Shown here piece after piece: positions 22,161 to 32,905 of a DNA stretch of 64,000 nt. The DNA lies in contig OZ020620.1 of the NCBI GenBank assembly GCA_963971575.1, forward strand, positions 39,904,924 to 39,968,923, written 5' to 3'. This DNA comes from Liopterus haemorrhoidalis (taxonomy: Eukaryota; Arthropoda; Insecta; Coleoptera; Dytiscidae). The translations under genes were made by a program, and so were the position numbers. The notes below the pieces were generated by a model. It did no database searches, was not told the origin of the DNA, and was given only the letters and a program-made list of their open reading frames with translations. How positions within the stretch are numbered: the stretch's first letter is position 1; each line of letters starts with the position of its first letter.

Positions 22161-22660
22161 TTAAAAAATATTATACAAAAACTATTGAAAGTAGTATAAT
22201 AATAAAGTAGGAAAATTACTTAAATATAAAATAATATTTAATATTTTTTAATTTATTCACTTCGCAAAACTGCGCGTCCTAACCAGGATTCACACATGCG
22301 CATGAAAAATCTGGTACAGAAAAACGGTCGAGTGAAACTACTGGATATACTGTGGCCGAACCATGCCATTAAAATTAAATAAATATTTTATTCTTATTTA
22401 ACAATATTTATGCATTGTAAAATATTTTTTTTGTGTTTTTTTTTTATGAATATTATGAACTTATATATTATTTTGTATAGTTTAGAAAATTCAGTATACA
22501 TATTTTTTTATAATAAAGATAATTTTAGTGAAGTAATTATAAAAAAACCTGATGATTCTAAAAAAAAAAAGATCCTCAAAAAGTTCTGGCCCGCGAATGT
22601 ATTTCAAATCGCTATCTGGCTCTCGGTCCTTCAAAAGTTGCACATTCCTGCTCTGGTGCC
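22161..22660. other. unannotated AT-rich stretch
   Basis: No gene or bounded repeat was recognised. Confidence 0.45.
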
Positions 22661-22979
22661 CCGACATTTGTACATACGACAGGTTAACATGCGACACTTT
22701 AACATGGACAGATCAACATGCGACAGATGAACATAGACACATTTTAACACACGACAAATGAACATTGTGACATATTATCATAGCGACAGATGAACATAGA
22801 CACATTTTAACACGACATTTGATCTCACATTTCATTTTTATTTTTATTTTTACTTGCCCGACCTTAATATATAAGGGGCAAGTATTGTAATCGCGAAAAT
22901 TTTCGATGTCGAGATTTTGACGGATGACCACGTTTCATAGTCCAGGGTATCCAAAAAACCTATTTTCGAAGTGCCGTCC

Positions 22980-23018
<39 letters not shown>

Positions 23019-23490
23019 TGTGTGTATACACGATAACTCAAAAACGGTTTAACTTAAAGAGTTCGTTCTGGTACTAAAAAATTCTCCTAATAATTGGGAA
23101 GAACCCTATTGTTTTTTATTAAAATCCGAAACCGGAAACGGAAGTTATTAAACTTTAAAATTTTAAAAAATTCATAACTAGTAAACCAAGCCTTGGACAA
23201 AAAATTGTATAGAACATAATTTGATGTATTTTTGAAGATTTACCTAAATATTTTTTTAGATTAAAAAAAAAAAAATTTTTTTTATTATTATTTTTTTTTA
23301 TGGGAGGGCAAGTCTAGCGGAGGTCTCCCTTCGCCACTGGTTTATTTATCCTAGCATGTAAGTTCATTTGTCGTGTGTTAAAATGTGTCTATGTTCATCT
23401 GCCGCATGTTAATGTGTCTATGTTTATCTGTTGTATGTTAATCTGTCCATGTTAAAGTGTCGCTTGTTAATCGTTCAAATGTCGTGGAAC
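22661..23490. mobile_element. foldback element with repeated GACA/AACAT motifs
   Basis: The arms 22661-22770 and about 23360-23490 are inverted copies, sharing GCGACACTTTAACATGGACA and AACATAGACACATTTTAACA. Each arm is built from reiterated ...GACA(n)AACAT units of about 14-17 bp. Its interior is occupied by a family C repeat at 22851-23338. No target duplication was resolved. Confidence 0.72.
22851..23338 (+). mobile_element. Helentron-associated-like repeat, family C copy 1
   Basis: The simple end is ACTTGCCCGACCTTAATATA. The other end is GGGCAAGTCTAGCGGAGGTC plus TCCCTTCGCC, so the subterminal inverted repeat is ACTTGCCC and an imperfect hairpin (GGAG..CTCC) lies outside it at one end. 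A (GT)n microsatellite occupies 22983-23020. This is the same architecture as families A and B without sequence similarity. Confidence 0.72.
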
Positions 23491-23884
23491 CGCCTGCTCT
23501 ACATCCTTCGACCACAAATCCATACGCATCCATTCGAGTTTCAAGTCGTTTAGTACATTACGGGACCAGCATAAACGAAAATGAACGAATTCATTCAAGT
23601 TTCGGCAGATGTCAATCAGAAGTATGCCAAATACTCAATATAAGTATTTCAAACACCAAATACCAATCAAAATATTAACAATAATCTAAAAAAATTATAA
23701 AATATATCCGAGACTTTATCGATTTTATTGTGCCGCTTTACTAACATAATTTTATAAAACTTACTAATGTAAAAATTTACATTACAGTCCAGTATCTCAA
23801 TTTTTCATCAACAGATGGCTCTACAAGTTTTGTATTAGAAGATCCACACTAGAATACTCACTATAGGTCAACTTACAAAAAAAA
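23491..23884. other. unannotated stretch
   Basis: The segment CATCAACAGATGGCTCTACA (near 23812) recurs near 26094, so part of it is repetitive. Nothing else was recognised. Confidence 0.45.
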
Positions 23885-23930
23885 AAATCCATTTAGTTCT
23901 TCTTAACGTTTGGAACAGCCTATATTTCAA
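23885..23930. repeat. terminal fragment of the GCGGAACTAG MITE family
   Basis: TTCTTCTTAACGTTTGGAAC matches the right end of the 24144-24550 element. Only the terminus is present. Confidence 0.55.
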
Positions 23931-24143
23931 GTACCTAAGTATATGAAATACTTAAAATATTTGAAGTATCATAAATAACAATAAATATTTTAACATACAT
24001 AATCTAGAACCGAAATAAATAAATTATGGATTATAATTAGTGTTTATTAGTTTTAAAAATAAATAAATAATAAGAAGAAAAATAAACAATTTTTTACGTC
24101 AGAACAAAGAAAAAGTTCTGCAGTTCTAGACAATTATGTATTA

Positions 24144-24550
24144 CAGTCTGTTCCAAACGGTTAAGCGGAACTAGATTTTGCAATCTAGTTACTTTCATCG
24201 CTTAAATCGTGCTTTTCGGTCGTTTTGTTTAAGCTTTGTAAATCATACTTACAATTAACATTTTTTGGTTAAGGTTAATATCATTTTAAAATGTCATTTT
24301 CTTTATATTTTGATATTTTGTGCATTCTTAATACAAATTTCCCATTTATTTATTTTTTTGTCATTAAAATTTGTAAAAAAAAAATAATTTAATTTTGACA
24401 TGTCATTCGTTTCTATGGTTTCATTGTTGGAATTTTAAATTTTGACATTCCAACGTGAAAAACGAAATAACCCCAGCAAGGTTCCTTCTCGTGACAACCT
24501 AAAAGAACGAAAATCCCATTTAGTTCCGCTTAACCGTTTGGAACATACTG
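24144..24550. mobile_element. Tc1/mariner-type MITE (GCGGAACTAG family), best copy
   Basis: The left TIR CAGTCTGTTCCAAACGGTTA continues AGCGGAACTA; the right end is its inverted copy with one change. It is flanked by TA (24142-24143, 24551-24552). It is 407 bp and non-coding. Relics of the family lie at 12835, 18762, 23885 and 61268. Confidence 0.85.
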
Positions 24551-24552
24551 TA

Positions 24553-24863
24553 TCTGTCTCATTTTGTAATACGAAACTAAGAGGGAAATTTCATTTTTTG
24601 TTGTATCTTAGGGTGGTAATTCTGAAGTGGCACCTTTCAAAATATTTGACATGTTTATCACAATTTTGACATGTCAAACGCAATTTTGACATGTCAATTT
24701 GTTACCTGACATACATAGTTTTTGAGTGAATATAACCTCGATATAATAAAACTTAACCAAATATTTAAAATCCAGGTTTACAAGTTCACATGTTTCCATA
24801 AAAGTCTATTTACACGACAACAGTCACCAAAGTAACCAAATCTAGTTTCGTATTACAAAATGA
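24553..24863. mobile_element. PIF/Harbinger-type MITE (TCTGTCTC family), copy 2
   Basis: It starts TCTGTCTCATTTTGTAATAC directly after the previous MITE's TA and runs to TAGTTTCGTATTACAAAATG, where the last dozen bases of the TIR are lost. It contains three TTTGACATGTCAA-type repeats. Confidence 0.75.
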
Positions 24864-25025
24864 ATATTTGGTATTAAAGAACCAGTTCCAAGTTTTTACG
24901 TCAGTAAAATCAATTCTTAGTGTCCATCAGTTACTATTTCTATTTTTTATACTTTGTGTTCACAATAGTATCATTGTTACACTTAAAACAGTTTAACAAT
25001 AGATGCTATTATTAAACTGTTTATT

Positions 25026-25162
25026 TTTTTTAAATTTAATGGCCTTTACTGCCAGGACTATTTTTATTTGAGAAAATTTCCATGCCTGAACGGGATATTG
25101 AACCCGAGACTCTCGCAACGCAGAGCACATGTGTTACCACTACGCTACGCCGGTCGGCATTG
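25026..25162 (-). mobile_element. tRNA-derived SINE with target duplication
   Basis: Read on the minus strand, the head contains a box A-like TAGCGTAGTGGT and a box B-like GGGTTCAATATCCC about 40 bases apart. A short unrelated body follows and then an A-rich tail. It is flanked by a 13-14 bp direct duplication (TTAAACTGTTTATT at 25012-25025, TTAAACTGTTATT at 25163-25175). These are the hallmarks of a pol III-transcribed SINE moved by target-primed reverse transcription. Confidence 0.88.
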
Positions 25163-25175
25163 TTAAACTGTTATT

Positions 25176-25679
25176 GGTGAATTCGTCTACGGCGTGTCAC
25201 TGTTAACCTCAAAATATTTTAAAATGTTTATTTAATACAATTTGTAAGTATTTCCATGTCAGATAATTATTTTATAATATTATTATTTAGAAAATTCAAA
25301 AAGAAAGTTTCTTATTCTGCATCTATCTAATTACTATTGTGTTATGTTATCATAGAAATTGTTTTATTATAAATTGTTGCTATGGTGACCTTATTTCACA
25401 AAAATCCCTAGATTGTATTCCGATATTTTTTATAAATAAAATTTTAAAATTTCTATAAAATAATTGATGCAAAGTATAAAAAATAATATATTATGCTCGT
25501 TTTACACGACGTATTGTCATAATTTGGAGTACACCGAGCGCAGCGAGGAGTGCACCCCTGGAAATTAGTCTCCTAAATTATCATCATACTTTGGGGTTCA
25601 ATGGCAATCCAAACTAACATAATTATTTAAAATACTTCAAATAATATCAAGGAAATGATAAAATTCATTTTTAGGGAAT
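25176..25679. other. unannotated AT-rich stretch
   Basis: A GGAGTACACCGAGCGCAGCG piece near 25530 is distinctive but was not assigned. Confidence 0.45.
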
Positions 25680-25812
25680 TTTTTAAATACTAGGGAAGAT
25701 TTGAAATACTAGAGAGGATATGAAATACTAGGAAAATATTTGAAATACTAAGAAACTATCTGAAATGCTAAGGAAATATTTGAAATACTAGGAAATATTT
25801 TAAATACTTCAG
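25680..25812. repeat. short tandem repeats, GAAATACTAG unit
   Basis: About five imperfect 24-27 bp units contain TTTGAAATACTAGG. Confidence 0.8.
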
Positions 25813-26224
25813 AAAAAATACTAACGTTTTCAAACAACAAATATCAATACAAATACCACGTTGAACGTACTGACAAATCCAAATAACAAGAGCATTTTTT
25901 TTGAAGTATCTGAAATACAATATTTCAAATATATACATATAATTTGATATAAAAACCAGTACCAAGAGTTCTTGGTACTGAAAAAAAAAATACTCATATT
26001 TTAATTTTTTATTTTATCCTGATGCTTTTTATATTTTCATGGCATTTATGTGTTCTTAAATATTTTGTTCTTGACAATTCAGTCAATTTTTCATCAACAG
26101 ATGGCTCTACAAGTTTTGCATTAGTAAGATTCACAGCTTTTAAAATACGACACAGTACTATTATTAACGGAAATAAAAGAGTTATAATAATAATAATAAT
26201 AACATAATTATTTATTGGGAAGGT
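25813..26224. other. unannotated AT-rich stretch
   Basis: It holds the second CATCAACAGATGGCTCTACA copy (26094) and an (ATA)n run near 26188. No gene was seen. Confidence 0.45.
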
Positions 26225-26228
26225 TTAA

Positions 26229-26950
26229 GAGGGGGGGGGTCTGATAACCACATTTTAAGCATATTTTTGTGAATTTTTTTCAAATCTATGGTTAAATTTA
26301 TTCATTTTCAAACTAAGTACATATATAAAGTATGTTTTGAAGAAGATACAAAAAATTTTGAAGGCAAAATATGGCGAAATGAGCCAGCTGTGGCAAATCT
26401 TCTCAGACTCCGGGAAAAAAATTAGATTTTGCGGTGACCAGCATAACTCGTCACTGGATCATCTGAAATCAAAAATCCAAAAAGATTTTGTTAGTTTATG
26501 AGTTTGCCGAGGTAACGACGTTGAGATATTTTTTTTCATGTTTTTTTTTTTTATTTAACAATCACAAATATACTCATTTTTAGGTTTTTTTTAGGGGGAA
26601 TTAAATTTTTGTCTTCTAAGTAACGCTAAAAACTGAAAAATCATTTTAAAAATAAAAACTCGTCATTACCTCGGCAAACTCATAAACTAACAAAATCTTT
26701 TTGGATTTTTGATTTCAGATGATCCAGTAACGAGTTATGCTGGTCACCGCAAAATCTAATTTTTTCCCGGAGTCTGAGACGATTTGCCACAGCTGGCTCA
26801 TTTCGCCATATTTTGCCTTCAAAATTTTTTTGTATCTTCTTCAAAACATACTTTATATATGTACTTAGTTTGAAAATGAATAAATTTAACCATAGATTTG
26901 AAAAAAATTCACAAAAATATGCTTAAAATGTGGTTATCAGACCCCCCCCC
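26229..26950. mobile_element. long-hairpin (foldback) element at TTAA
   Basis: Arms 26231-26520 and 26661-26950 (290 bp each) are nearly perfect inverted copies around a loop of about 140 bp. The outer ends are G9-10 TCTGATAACCAC and its complement. TTAA flanks both sides (26225-26228, 26951-26954). Transcription on either strand would give a hairpin of nearly 300 bp. The TTAA target fits piggyBac-like or Kolobok-like mobilisation; no transposase is present. Confidence 0.9.
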
Positions 26951-26954
26951 TTAA

Positions 26955-27152
26955 GGGATTAATAATTAATTATAAATAAATTTTAAATAACACGTGGATA
27001 TATTCTTTAGCGTTCATTCGCTGTATTTCACTATATGTCCAAAATAAAGAAGTACCAAACATGTTAAAAAAATAGGTAACTTTAAACCACATTAAACATT
27101 TTGATTATGATCTTTTTCCTGTATTTTTCACACCTTATCACAACAGCCTAGC
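26955..27152. other. 3' flank of the galactosyltransferase gene
   Basis: This probably holds the 3' UTR. No canonical AATAAA was seen on the minus strand close to the stop, so the polyadenylation site is not called. Confidence 0.4.
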
Positions 27153-28184
27153 TTAAGCTATACGATGATATTTCGTCTTTTCTCTAACTAAATACCACAA
27201 TTTATAAATAATATCCTGTTTTAAGTCTGGTGAACCATACAAAAAACCATCAACAGAATCAGTATTATTATTATCAATAATTCTATAAACCTGTTGACGA
27301 GTAAGTACTAAATCTTTCAATGGTGTGTGAATTAATTCTAATCTTTTAGCTAAAACACCTGTTATATGTACATCGTCGATCCAAAAATATTCAGATCTCT
27401 GAGCTTCTCTGTACAATCTATAAACAACATCAGGAGAATAAATAATTGCCCAACCTGGACAGTAAGATGGATAAAATCTATCAGGGTATTCTTTAAAAGA
27501 TACTCTCCATTTAGATCTGTAAGATCTTTTAACAGCAGCTTCTCTAAATGGTGTACATAGCATTAATTTCCTACTACCCCAAGGTGACAATGACACATTT
27601 AAAAACGACATCACAGTAGGCATATTAACAAAAATATCGTCATCACTTTTTAAGACATATTTAGCTTGAGGACAATAATAAACAGCATACTTAAAAACCA
27701 TAACATGTTTATAAGTCATATTTCTGTAAGCATCCTTAAAATTTCCTTGCACCAGATCACCATAAATTTTATTTTCATCCTCCAGAAGTTGTTGGGTAGT
27801 TGAATTATCAACACTACCAAGCATAAATAAAATTTTCATATTATCTCTTTGTTCTCCCCATGTCTCTCTTATTGTTTTTCTTTTTGCTGTATTTGTAGGA
27901 GCTGAATGTACCAAAACTAATAAAAATGGTGGTGTATCATTGCAAACGTGATTGATGATGTTGAATTTAAAATTGTCCATATTGATTAATGTGCTGAAAT
28001 CCCAAGATGGTAGAGTATCTGGTGAGTACATGAAGTCGGATGAATTTGATGGTGATAGAATTGTGTAGACGGAATTTGTTAAGTAAACATTAGGCGGTCC
28101 TGGACATCCTATTATTTGCCAGACTGATAAACAGACTAGGGCTAGTAATATTGTCGCCATAACTGGCGAACATCTTCTTTCCAT
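27153..28184 (-). CDS. beta-1,3-galactosyltransferase (GT31 family)
   Basis: This intact 343-residue frame is the only convincing host gene here. It encodes a type II Golgi glycosyltransferase expected to move galactose (or N-acetyl-hexosamine) from a UDP-sugar to a glycan in beta-1,3 linkage. Seen: a short cytosolic tail, a membrane anchor at about 7-26, a stem to about 85, then GT31 motifs in order: RKTIRETWG (102-110), FMLG (120-123), EDENKIYGDLVQGNF (135-149), YKHVMVFKYA (158-167), the metal-binding DDD at 181-183 in LKSDDDIFVN, YCPGWAIIYS (241-250) and IDDVHITG (269-276). Several NxS/T sites are present. Length fits the family. I chose the ATG at 28184; the frame is open to 28229, but a good acceptor (TTTATTGTTTCAG) ends at 28211, so the upstream ATG lies in an intron. 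The exact member (brainiac-like, B3GALT1-like or other) cannot be fixed. Its coding region is free of the surrounding transposons. Confidence 0.93.
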   Translation of the reverse strand: MERRCSPVMATILLALVCLSVWQIIGCPGPPNVYLTNSVYTILSPSNSSDFMYSPDTLPSWDFSTLINMDNFKFNIINHVCNDTPPFLLVLVHSAPTNTAKRKTIRETWGEQRDNMKILFMLGSVDNSTTQQLLEDENKIYGDLVQGNFKDAYRNMTYKHVMVFKYAVYYCPQAKYVLKSDDDIFVNMPTVMSFLNVSLSPWGSRKLMLCTPFREAAVKRSYRSKWRVSFKEYPDRFYPSYCPGWAIIYSPDVVYRLYREAQRSEYFWIDDVHITGVLAKRLELIHTPLKDLVLTRQQVYRIIDNNNTDSVDGFLYGSPDLKQDIIYKLWYLVREKTKYHRIA

Positions 28185-28210
28185 CTTCAGTTTTAGGCCG
28201 AGGGATTTAT
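28185..28210 (-). other. 5' UTR part of the coding exon, after splice acceptor
   Basis: On the minus strand TTTATTGTTTCAG precedes ATAAATCCCTCGG, giving a pyrimidine-rich acceptor with AG at 28212-28211. The upstream exon and promoter are not identified. A Tigger-like MITE at 28295-28819 would sit in the intron or upstream region. Confidence 0.7.
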
Positions 28211-28294
28211 CTGAAACAATAAATATCAATTAAATTATATATAATAATTAGAATTTGGATTATATATTTATGCAAAATTTAACAATAGTATATA

Positions 28295-28819
28295 CAGTCG
28301 ATTCCGCTTAATCAGGACACCGGTTAAAGGGGACAGCCGCTTATTAGGGACAAATCCTAAAGAACGGAAACAAAACCGAGAAAATATCGTAGAACTTCGC
28401 TTTTTCGGGACAATATTCCGTTTAATCGGGACAGTAATCGTGTGAATTCCCGTGGCGCCGGGGATTCAAGTCGGAGTGGGGATTCACTTTGACATCATTA
28501 TGTAAGCTTGGTTTTTGTAGTCGAGTTAACGTAAATTTAGTGTAGTGACTCACTGACATAACCCTTACCGGGATGCCAAGAAAGGATTTGACATAGTTGA
28601 AAGCATTGGATTTACTCCGTATATAATTTTTTAATATATATGTATACCTACGTATAGTTTTGTGACTTGTTTTATTTTTCTGCAATTTATCAAATAAAAT
28701 ACTTATAAAAAAAAACACTAATTCTTTAATTTTTGTGAAACTTCGGATAATTAGGCCAGCCGCTTAATCGGGACAAAATGTACTAGTCCCGATGTGTCCC
28801 GATTAAGCGGAATCGACTG
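28295..28819. mobile_element. Tigger-type (pogo) MITE
   Basis: TIRs CAGTCGATTCCGCTTAATCA and inverted ATTAAGCGGAATCGACTG are flanked by TA (28293-28294, 28820-28821). GGGACA/CCGCTTAAT motifs are repeated inside both ends. No transposase domain was found in the 98-codon open frame (28422-28718). Confidence 0.85.
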
Positions 28820-28849
28820 TATTTGGCATTGATACTGCATATACGAGGG

Positions 28850-29180
28850 GCGGTTGAAAAGTAGGCTAAAGATGGCGCCACCAGTATCAAATCAATGCTA
28901 TTTTTCGTAAATCTCAACATCAAATTACTACTGTAAAATTTTTAACCAGCTGCGTCATTTAGTTTGTGTTTGACAGTCATTGAAAGCGAAAAACTTTTAC
29001 AAATTTTTACAAAAATGAATAAAAATCAAATATCGTGCAGTGATTTGATACTTGTATTTGAAAAAGAAAACGAACGATTAGATCAACACCGAATTGAACG
29101 ATGTTCATGCACCTTCGATAAGATAGAGAAACGATTCATTTTTACTCAGTACATTACATTTATATTGTTAAAACTAAAAA
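28850..29180 (+). mobile_element. mariner relic, 5' end
   Basis: It starts ACGAGGGGCGGTTGAAAAGT after TA, a typical mariner left terminus, followed by a possible start ATGAATAAAAATCAA (29014) with a short frame. It is truncated by the family B repeat at 29181. The catalytic domain is absent. Confidence 0.55.
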
Positions 29181-30183
29181 TTGATGTGACGTGTGAATTT
29201 TCACACATTTCAGGGTTTTGCACCTGCAAAAAAAATACCTTTTAATAACTGAATGATGATTATTTGGGATGCCAAAACAAATTTTATGTCAAAATATTTT
29301 TTTATAAATTTTAATTCGAATGCCTAATACCATTATTTAAGTTTCTAAATATGTGCAGTATTTTTTTTTACATAGCAAGGTTCATTAAGATTTTGAAAAT
29401 TGCGCCTATGGCTTCTATTGGTTGCTTAAATAATTAGCCCCGCCCTCTGATTTCGTATACATCAAACAGAATTAAATTATAATTTCAAAACTTCCAACTG
29501 GTTATTAAATTTACGCTTTTAAAAATTAAATGCAACATTTTACCAAAATATAACTAGAATTTTGACAAAATAATTTAAACAAAAGAAAACTGCAAAAAAA
29601 AAAAACAAAAAAAAATTAAATTGACAGGATTCGAACTCTAGTTTGCAAGTTACCTGTTTACAAATTAGAAAACCAATGACTAAACGCACATAGCTATGAG
29701 TGCTGACGTATCAACTTGGTTACATAGCGAATTAAATATTTAACATATTTTGGTTAAAAACACAAAAAATGCATTATTTTCCGAAAACATAATCTGATCA
29801 AAAATTCCTGTTGTACTATTCCGGTTCACACCAATATACATTACTTAGAATTTTTTCAGATTTTTAGTTTAAACCATCTGGGCTACAGGGTGTGGGACAA
29901 AATTTTTTTTGCACAATTTTTACAAATGTCGTGTCAAAATAATTTATTTTGCAAAAATAAAATTTTGATCGTTAATCCACGTACTAAGGGCTTTCATTTG
30001 ATACCCTACACAGAATTGTAAAAAAATATTTTTTTTTTCTATGAGCACATATTTGTTTATATTTTTAGGGGGATATGTTTTTTAGATGTTTTAGTATTTT
30101 TCCTATGTGCGGGTCAAAAAGTTGTACAAGCATGCCAAATTTCAACTCTCTAGGTTTAGCCGTTTGGCTACAATTTTTACCGA

Positions 30184-30229
<46 letters not shown>

Positions 30230-30282
30230 GACAAAATGACGGTATAAGGGTTTTTTGGTCATACCTACAAAACCCTAAAAAT
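29181..30282 (-). mobile_element. Helentron-associated-like repeat, family B copy 3
   Basis: Hairpin GTGTGAATTTTCACAC at 29191, (CAGA)n at 30184-30229 and right end ATACCTACAAAACCCT. The tRNA-like module (about 29620-29720) is nearly the same as in copy 1 (GATTCGAACTCTAGTTTGCA here, GATTCTAACTCTAGTTTGCA there). Confidence 0.8.
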
Positions 30283-30317
30283 GATTTAAAACGTTAATTT
30301 ATGCCAAAGAAACCATA

Positions 30318-30533
30318 GACATTTCTGTATGTAATTATATTCCTAGATTCTTAGAGAATAAATCTGCAAAATATTGTTTATATCGGTCAAAGGATATAGC
30401 AGTGTCTAGAGTTTCTTGTTTATGCCTACGAATCCCTATACATTCTATATGTAATTATATTCGTAGATACTTAGAGAATAAATCTGAAAAATATTGTTCA
30501 TATCGGTTAAGGGATATAGGAGTGTCTTGAGCA
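30318..30533. repeat. tandem duplication, about 122-bp unit, third piece at 31504-31620
   Basis: Shared segments are TCTGTATGTAATTATATTC, CTTAGAGAATAAATCTG and TATCGGTYAARGGATATA. Copies start near 30318, 30440 and 31504. The hAT end and family A copy 2 lie between the second and third. Confidence 0.75.
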
Positions 30534-30759
30534 GTGTTTCTCAACCGGTGGTCCGCGGACCACTGGTGGTCCTTAGCAAAATTTTAGTGGTCCGCGAAAG
30601 GCTTATAAATCATTATTTTTGAGATTTTTTTGTTAATTTTTTTATGATCTTTGGTTCATTTTCCGTGTATTTTTCAGTGATTGTTTATTACTAAGATATA
30701 TGTAGAGTTTACATATACTATGAGTTTAATATTAATTTTATTTTTATGGATCCGCGGTA
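30534..30759. mobile_element. hAT end fragment (CAGTGTTTCTCAACC family)
   Basis: CAGTGTTTCTCAACCGGTGG is followed by repeated GGTCCGCGG motifs. It is interrupted at 30760 by family A. Related ends are at 31842, 42180 and 60663. Confidence 0.7.
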
Positions 30760-31497
30760 AAAAATCAGCTGTGGCCACCACAGGACCGACCGCCATTTAA
30801 AGTACTTATATAAAATACATTATAGCAGCAGAGTAGAAATAACTTGGCCTAATATTTTCTAACAGAGATATTATTTATCATGACCATGGAAACATTATAT
30901 ATAAGTATGAAAAAATTGAGACTTGGAAAAAATTTCGAAAAATTTTACAAAAATTATTCAAAATTTTTCGTTTTATCAAAAAACGTCTCAAATAAAAGTT
31001 ATTAATTATTGCTTTTATAGCAACTTTTGTTCAATAAATTTTTTCGAAATATTTTTCTGTTGTGAAATATTCACAAAAATCTTAAAATCGACACGAGTAA
31101 ACTCTCATTTTTAGTCAATAGATTTTTACCAAAAGATGATCACTCGTGCCGAGCAGCAGAGTAGAAATAACTTGGCCTAATATTTTCTAACAGAGATATT
31201 ATTTATCATGACCATGGAAACGTTACATATAAGTATGAAAAAATACATACTTTTAAAAAATTTTACTAAAATTTTTCGAAAGTTTTCGTTTTATTAAAAA
31301 ACGTCTCAAATAAAAGTTATTAGTTATTGCATTTATAGCAACTTTTGTTAAATACATTTTTTCTAAATATTTTTCTGCTGCTAAATATTCGCAAAAATTT
31401 TAAAATCAACACGAGTAAACTCCCATTTCTAGTCAACCGAATTTTACGAGAAGTTGATCAACTCGTACCACTGATGTCAAAAGTTTAAATATGCAGT
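30760..31497 (-). mobile_element. family A copy 2 (rearranged)
   Basis: The hairpin end AATCAGCTGTGGCCACCACA is intact at the left. Segment 30820-31150 is repeated, diverged, at 31151-31497. The simple end and microsatellite are missing. Confidence 0.75.
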
Positions 31498-31503
31498 ACC
31501 GGA

Positions 31504-31841
31504 CATTTCTGTATGTAATTATATGCATAGATACTTAGAGAATAATCTGCAAAATACTGTTCATATCGGTCAAAGGATATAGAAGGGTCTAGAGTTTCTT
31601 GTTTATGCCTACGAAATTGGACGAACCATCACGAATCCTCACGAACGGACGGGATAAGCTCATTATTATATAAGTATTTAAAAAAATTAAATGCAAGCTC
31701 TTAGCAATCAAATAACGAATAAAAATGATCATCAAAATACTGTTGTTATTGATGTGATTATAAAAAAAAAAACGTCCTAGACATCCAACTCTGTTGACTT
31801 CTTACACTTATTGAATACCTACAAAACCATTATTATTTTAC
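31504..31841. other. third tandem-repeat piece and unannotated spacer
   Basis: After the repeat piece (to about 31620) nothing is recognised. Confidence 0.45.
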
Positions 31842-31991
31842 CAGTGTTTCTCAACCTCAACAAAATTTTAGTGGCCCGCGAATGGTTTATACCTGATTTT
31901 TTTTTAGATTTTTGTCAATTTTTTAGTGATTTTTTATTACTGAGATATTATATAGATGTCGAGTCTACATATACAATAAATTTGTTTAATA

Positions 31992-32905
31992 CAAGGTGTC
32001 TCAAAAGAAATTTTATATTTAGTGGATCGATTAAAAAAAAAGTAAGCCGTATATAGAAAAAATGTTTATTAATTATTAAAATACACTTTTTGGGGATTTA
32101 TTTCTTAAAAATAATATCGTCTAAATGTAGACCCTCGCGTTCTCGGCACTCATTTAATCGAACAGTAAAATTACTTATGACGTCTCGGCAGGTGGACTCA
32201 GGGATGGCTGTCATTTCGTGACGGATATTTTCTTTCAAATGCGCCAGTGAGTCGGTCTATTGGCGTAAACTTTAGATTTAAGATAACCCCATAGGAAAAA
32301 GTCCATAGGGGTTAAATCTGGACTGCATGTAGGCCAATTTATGTCACCTCTCCGGGAGATCAATTTGCCTGAGAATTAAGCCTTTGACTGGCATCTTGGG
32401 GCTTTAATTCTTGCACCAATTGAATTTTGTAGGGGTGCAGCTTTAGTCATTGTGCATAATGCGATGTAATGATGATCTATGCACATTTAAAGCACTTGCG
32501 CGCTTCCGAATTGAAAGGTTCGGGTCGTCACGAACAGACTGATTAACATTCTCCACGTTTTCTACCGTTCTTGATGACCTAGGTCGCCCGGATTTTGATT
32601 TATCCAGCGTTGTACCAGTCTCTTCAAACTTTTTAACCCAATGTCGAATGAGAGGAATGCTTGGCGCATCATTTAAGTGGCGAAAACCTCGAATACTGCA
32701 GAATTTTCTACGCGCTACAGTCGCCGAATCACCGTTTTTGTAAAACTCTCGCACGCATAACGCGCGGTCTGCTCCCGAGAAACGCTCCATAGCGATTAAA
32801 TTCCCAAGAGCCAGGCTACCGATTGTCATAACCCCCGCGCCCCTCGGATACGTTGCGTTCACGCAGTAAGGTAAATAAATATAAAATTTCTTTTGAGACA
32901 CCTTG
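31992..32905 (-). mobile_element. Tc1/mariner-superfamily element, internally deleted
   Basis: Perfect TIRs of over 20 bp begin CAAGGTGTCTCAAAAGAAAT and are flanked by TA (31990-31991, 32906-32907). It carries the broken transposase at 32130-32790. Confidence 0.9.
32130..32790 (-). pseudogene. Tc-like transposase, internally deleted and frameshifted
   Basis: From an ATG at 32790 the frame reads MERFSGADRALCVREFYKNG, a first HTH, then the RHWVKKFEETGTT linker, SGRPRSSRT (GRPR-like motif) and a second HTH ending RASALNVHRSSLHRIMHND, with a stop at 32443. Further along on the same strand, with a frame change, come NWPTCSPDLTPMDFFLWGYL and KSKVYANRP, the third catalytic Asp block of this transposase family. 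The first and second catalytic Asp blocks are deleted. Same family type as the relic at 59980-60342. Confidence 0.85.

Noticed and set aside
22850..23041. Frames with THTHTHTH (22850-23041 and 35062-35265)
   Set aside because: Translation of the (GT)n/(CA)n core of family C.
27366..27560. Plus-strand frame inside the galactosyltransferase
   Set aside because: Antisense shadow of the real coding exon.
28422..28718. 98-codon minus-strand frame upstream of the galactosyltransferase
   Set aside because: It lies entirely within the Tigger-type MITE (28295-28819) and shows no transposase motif.
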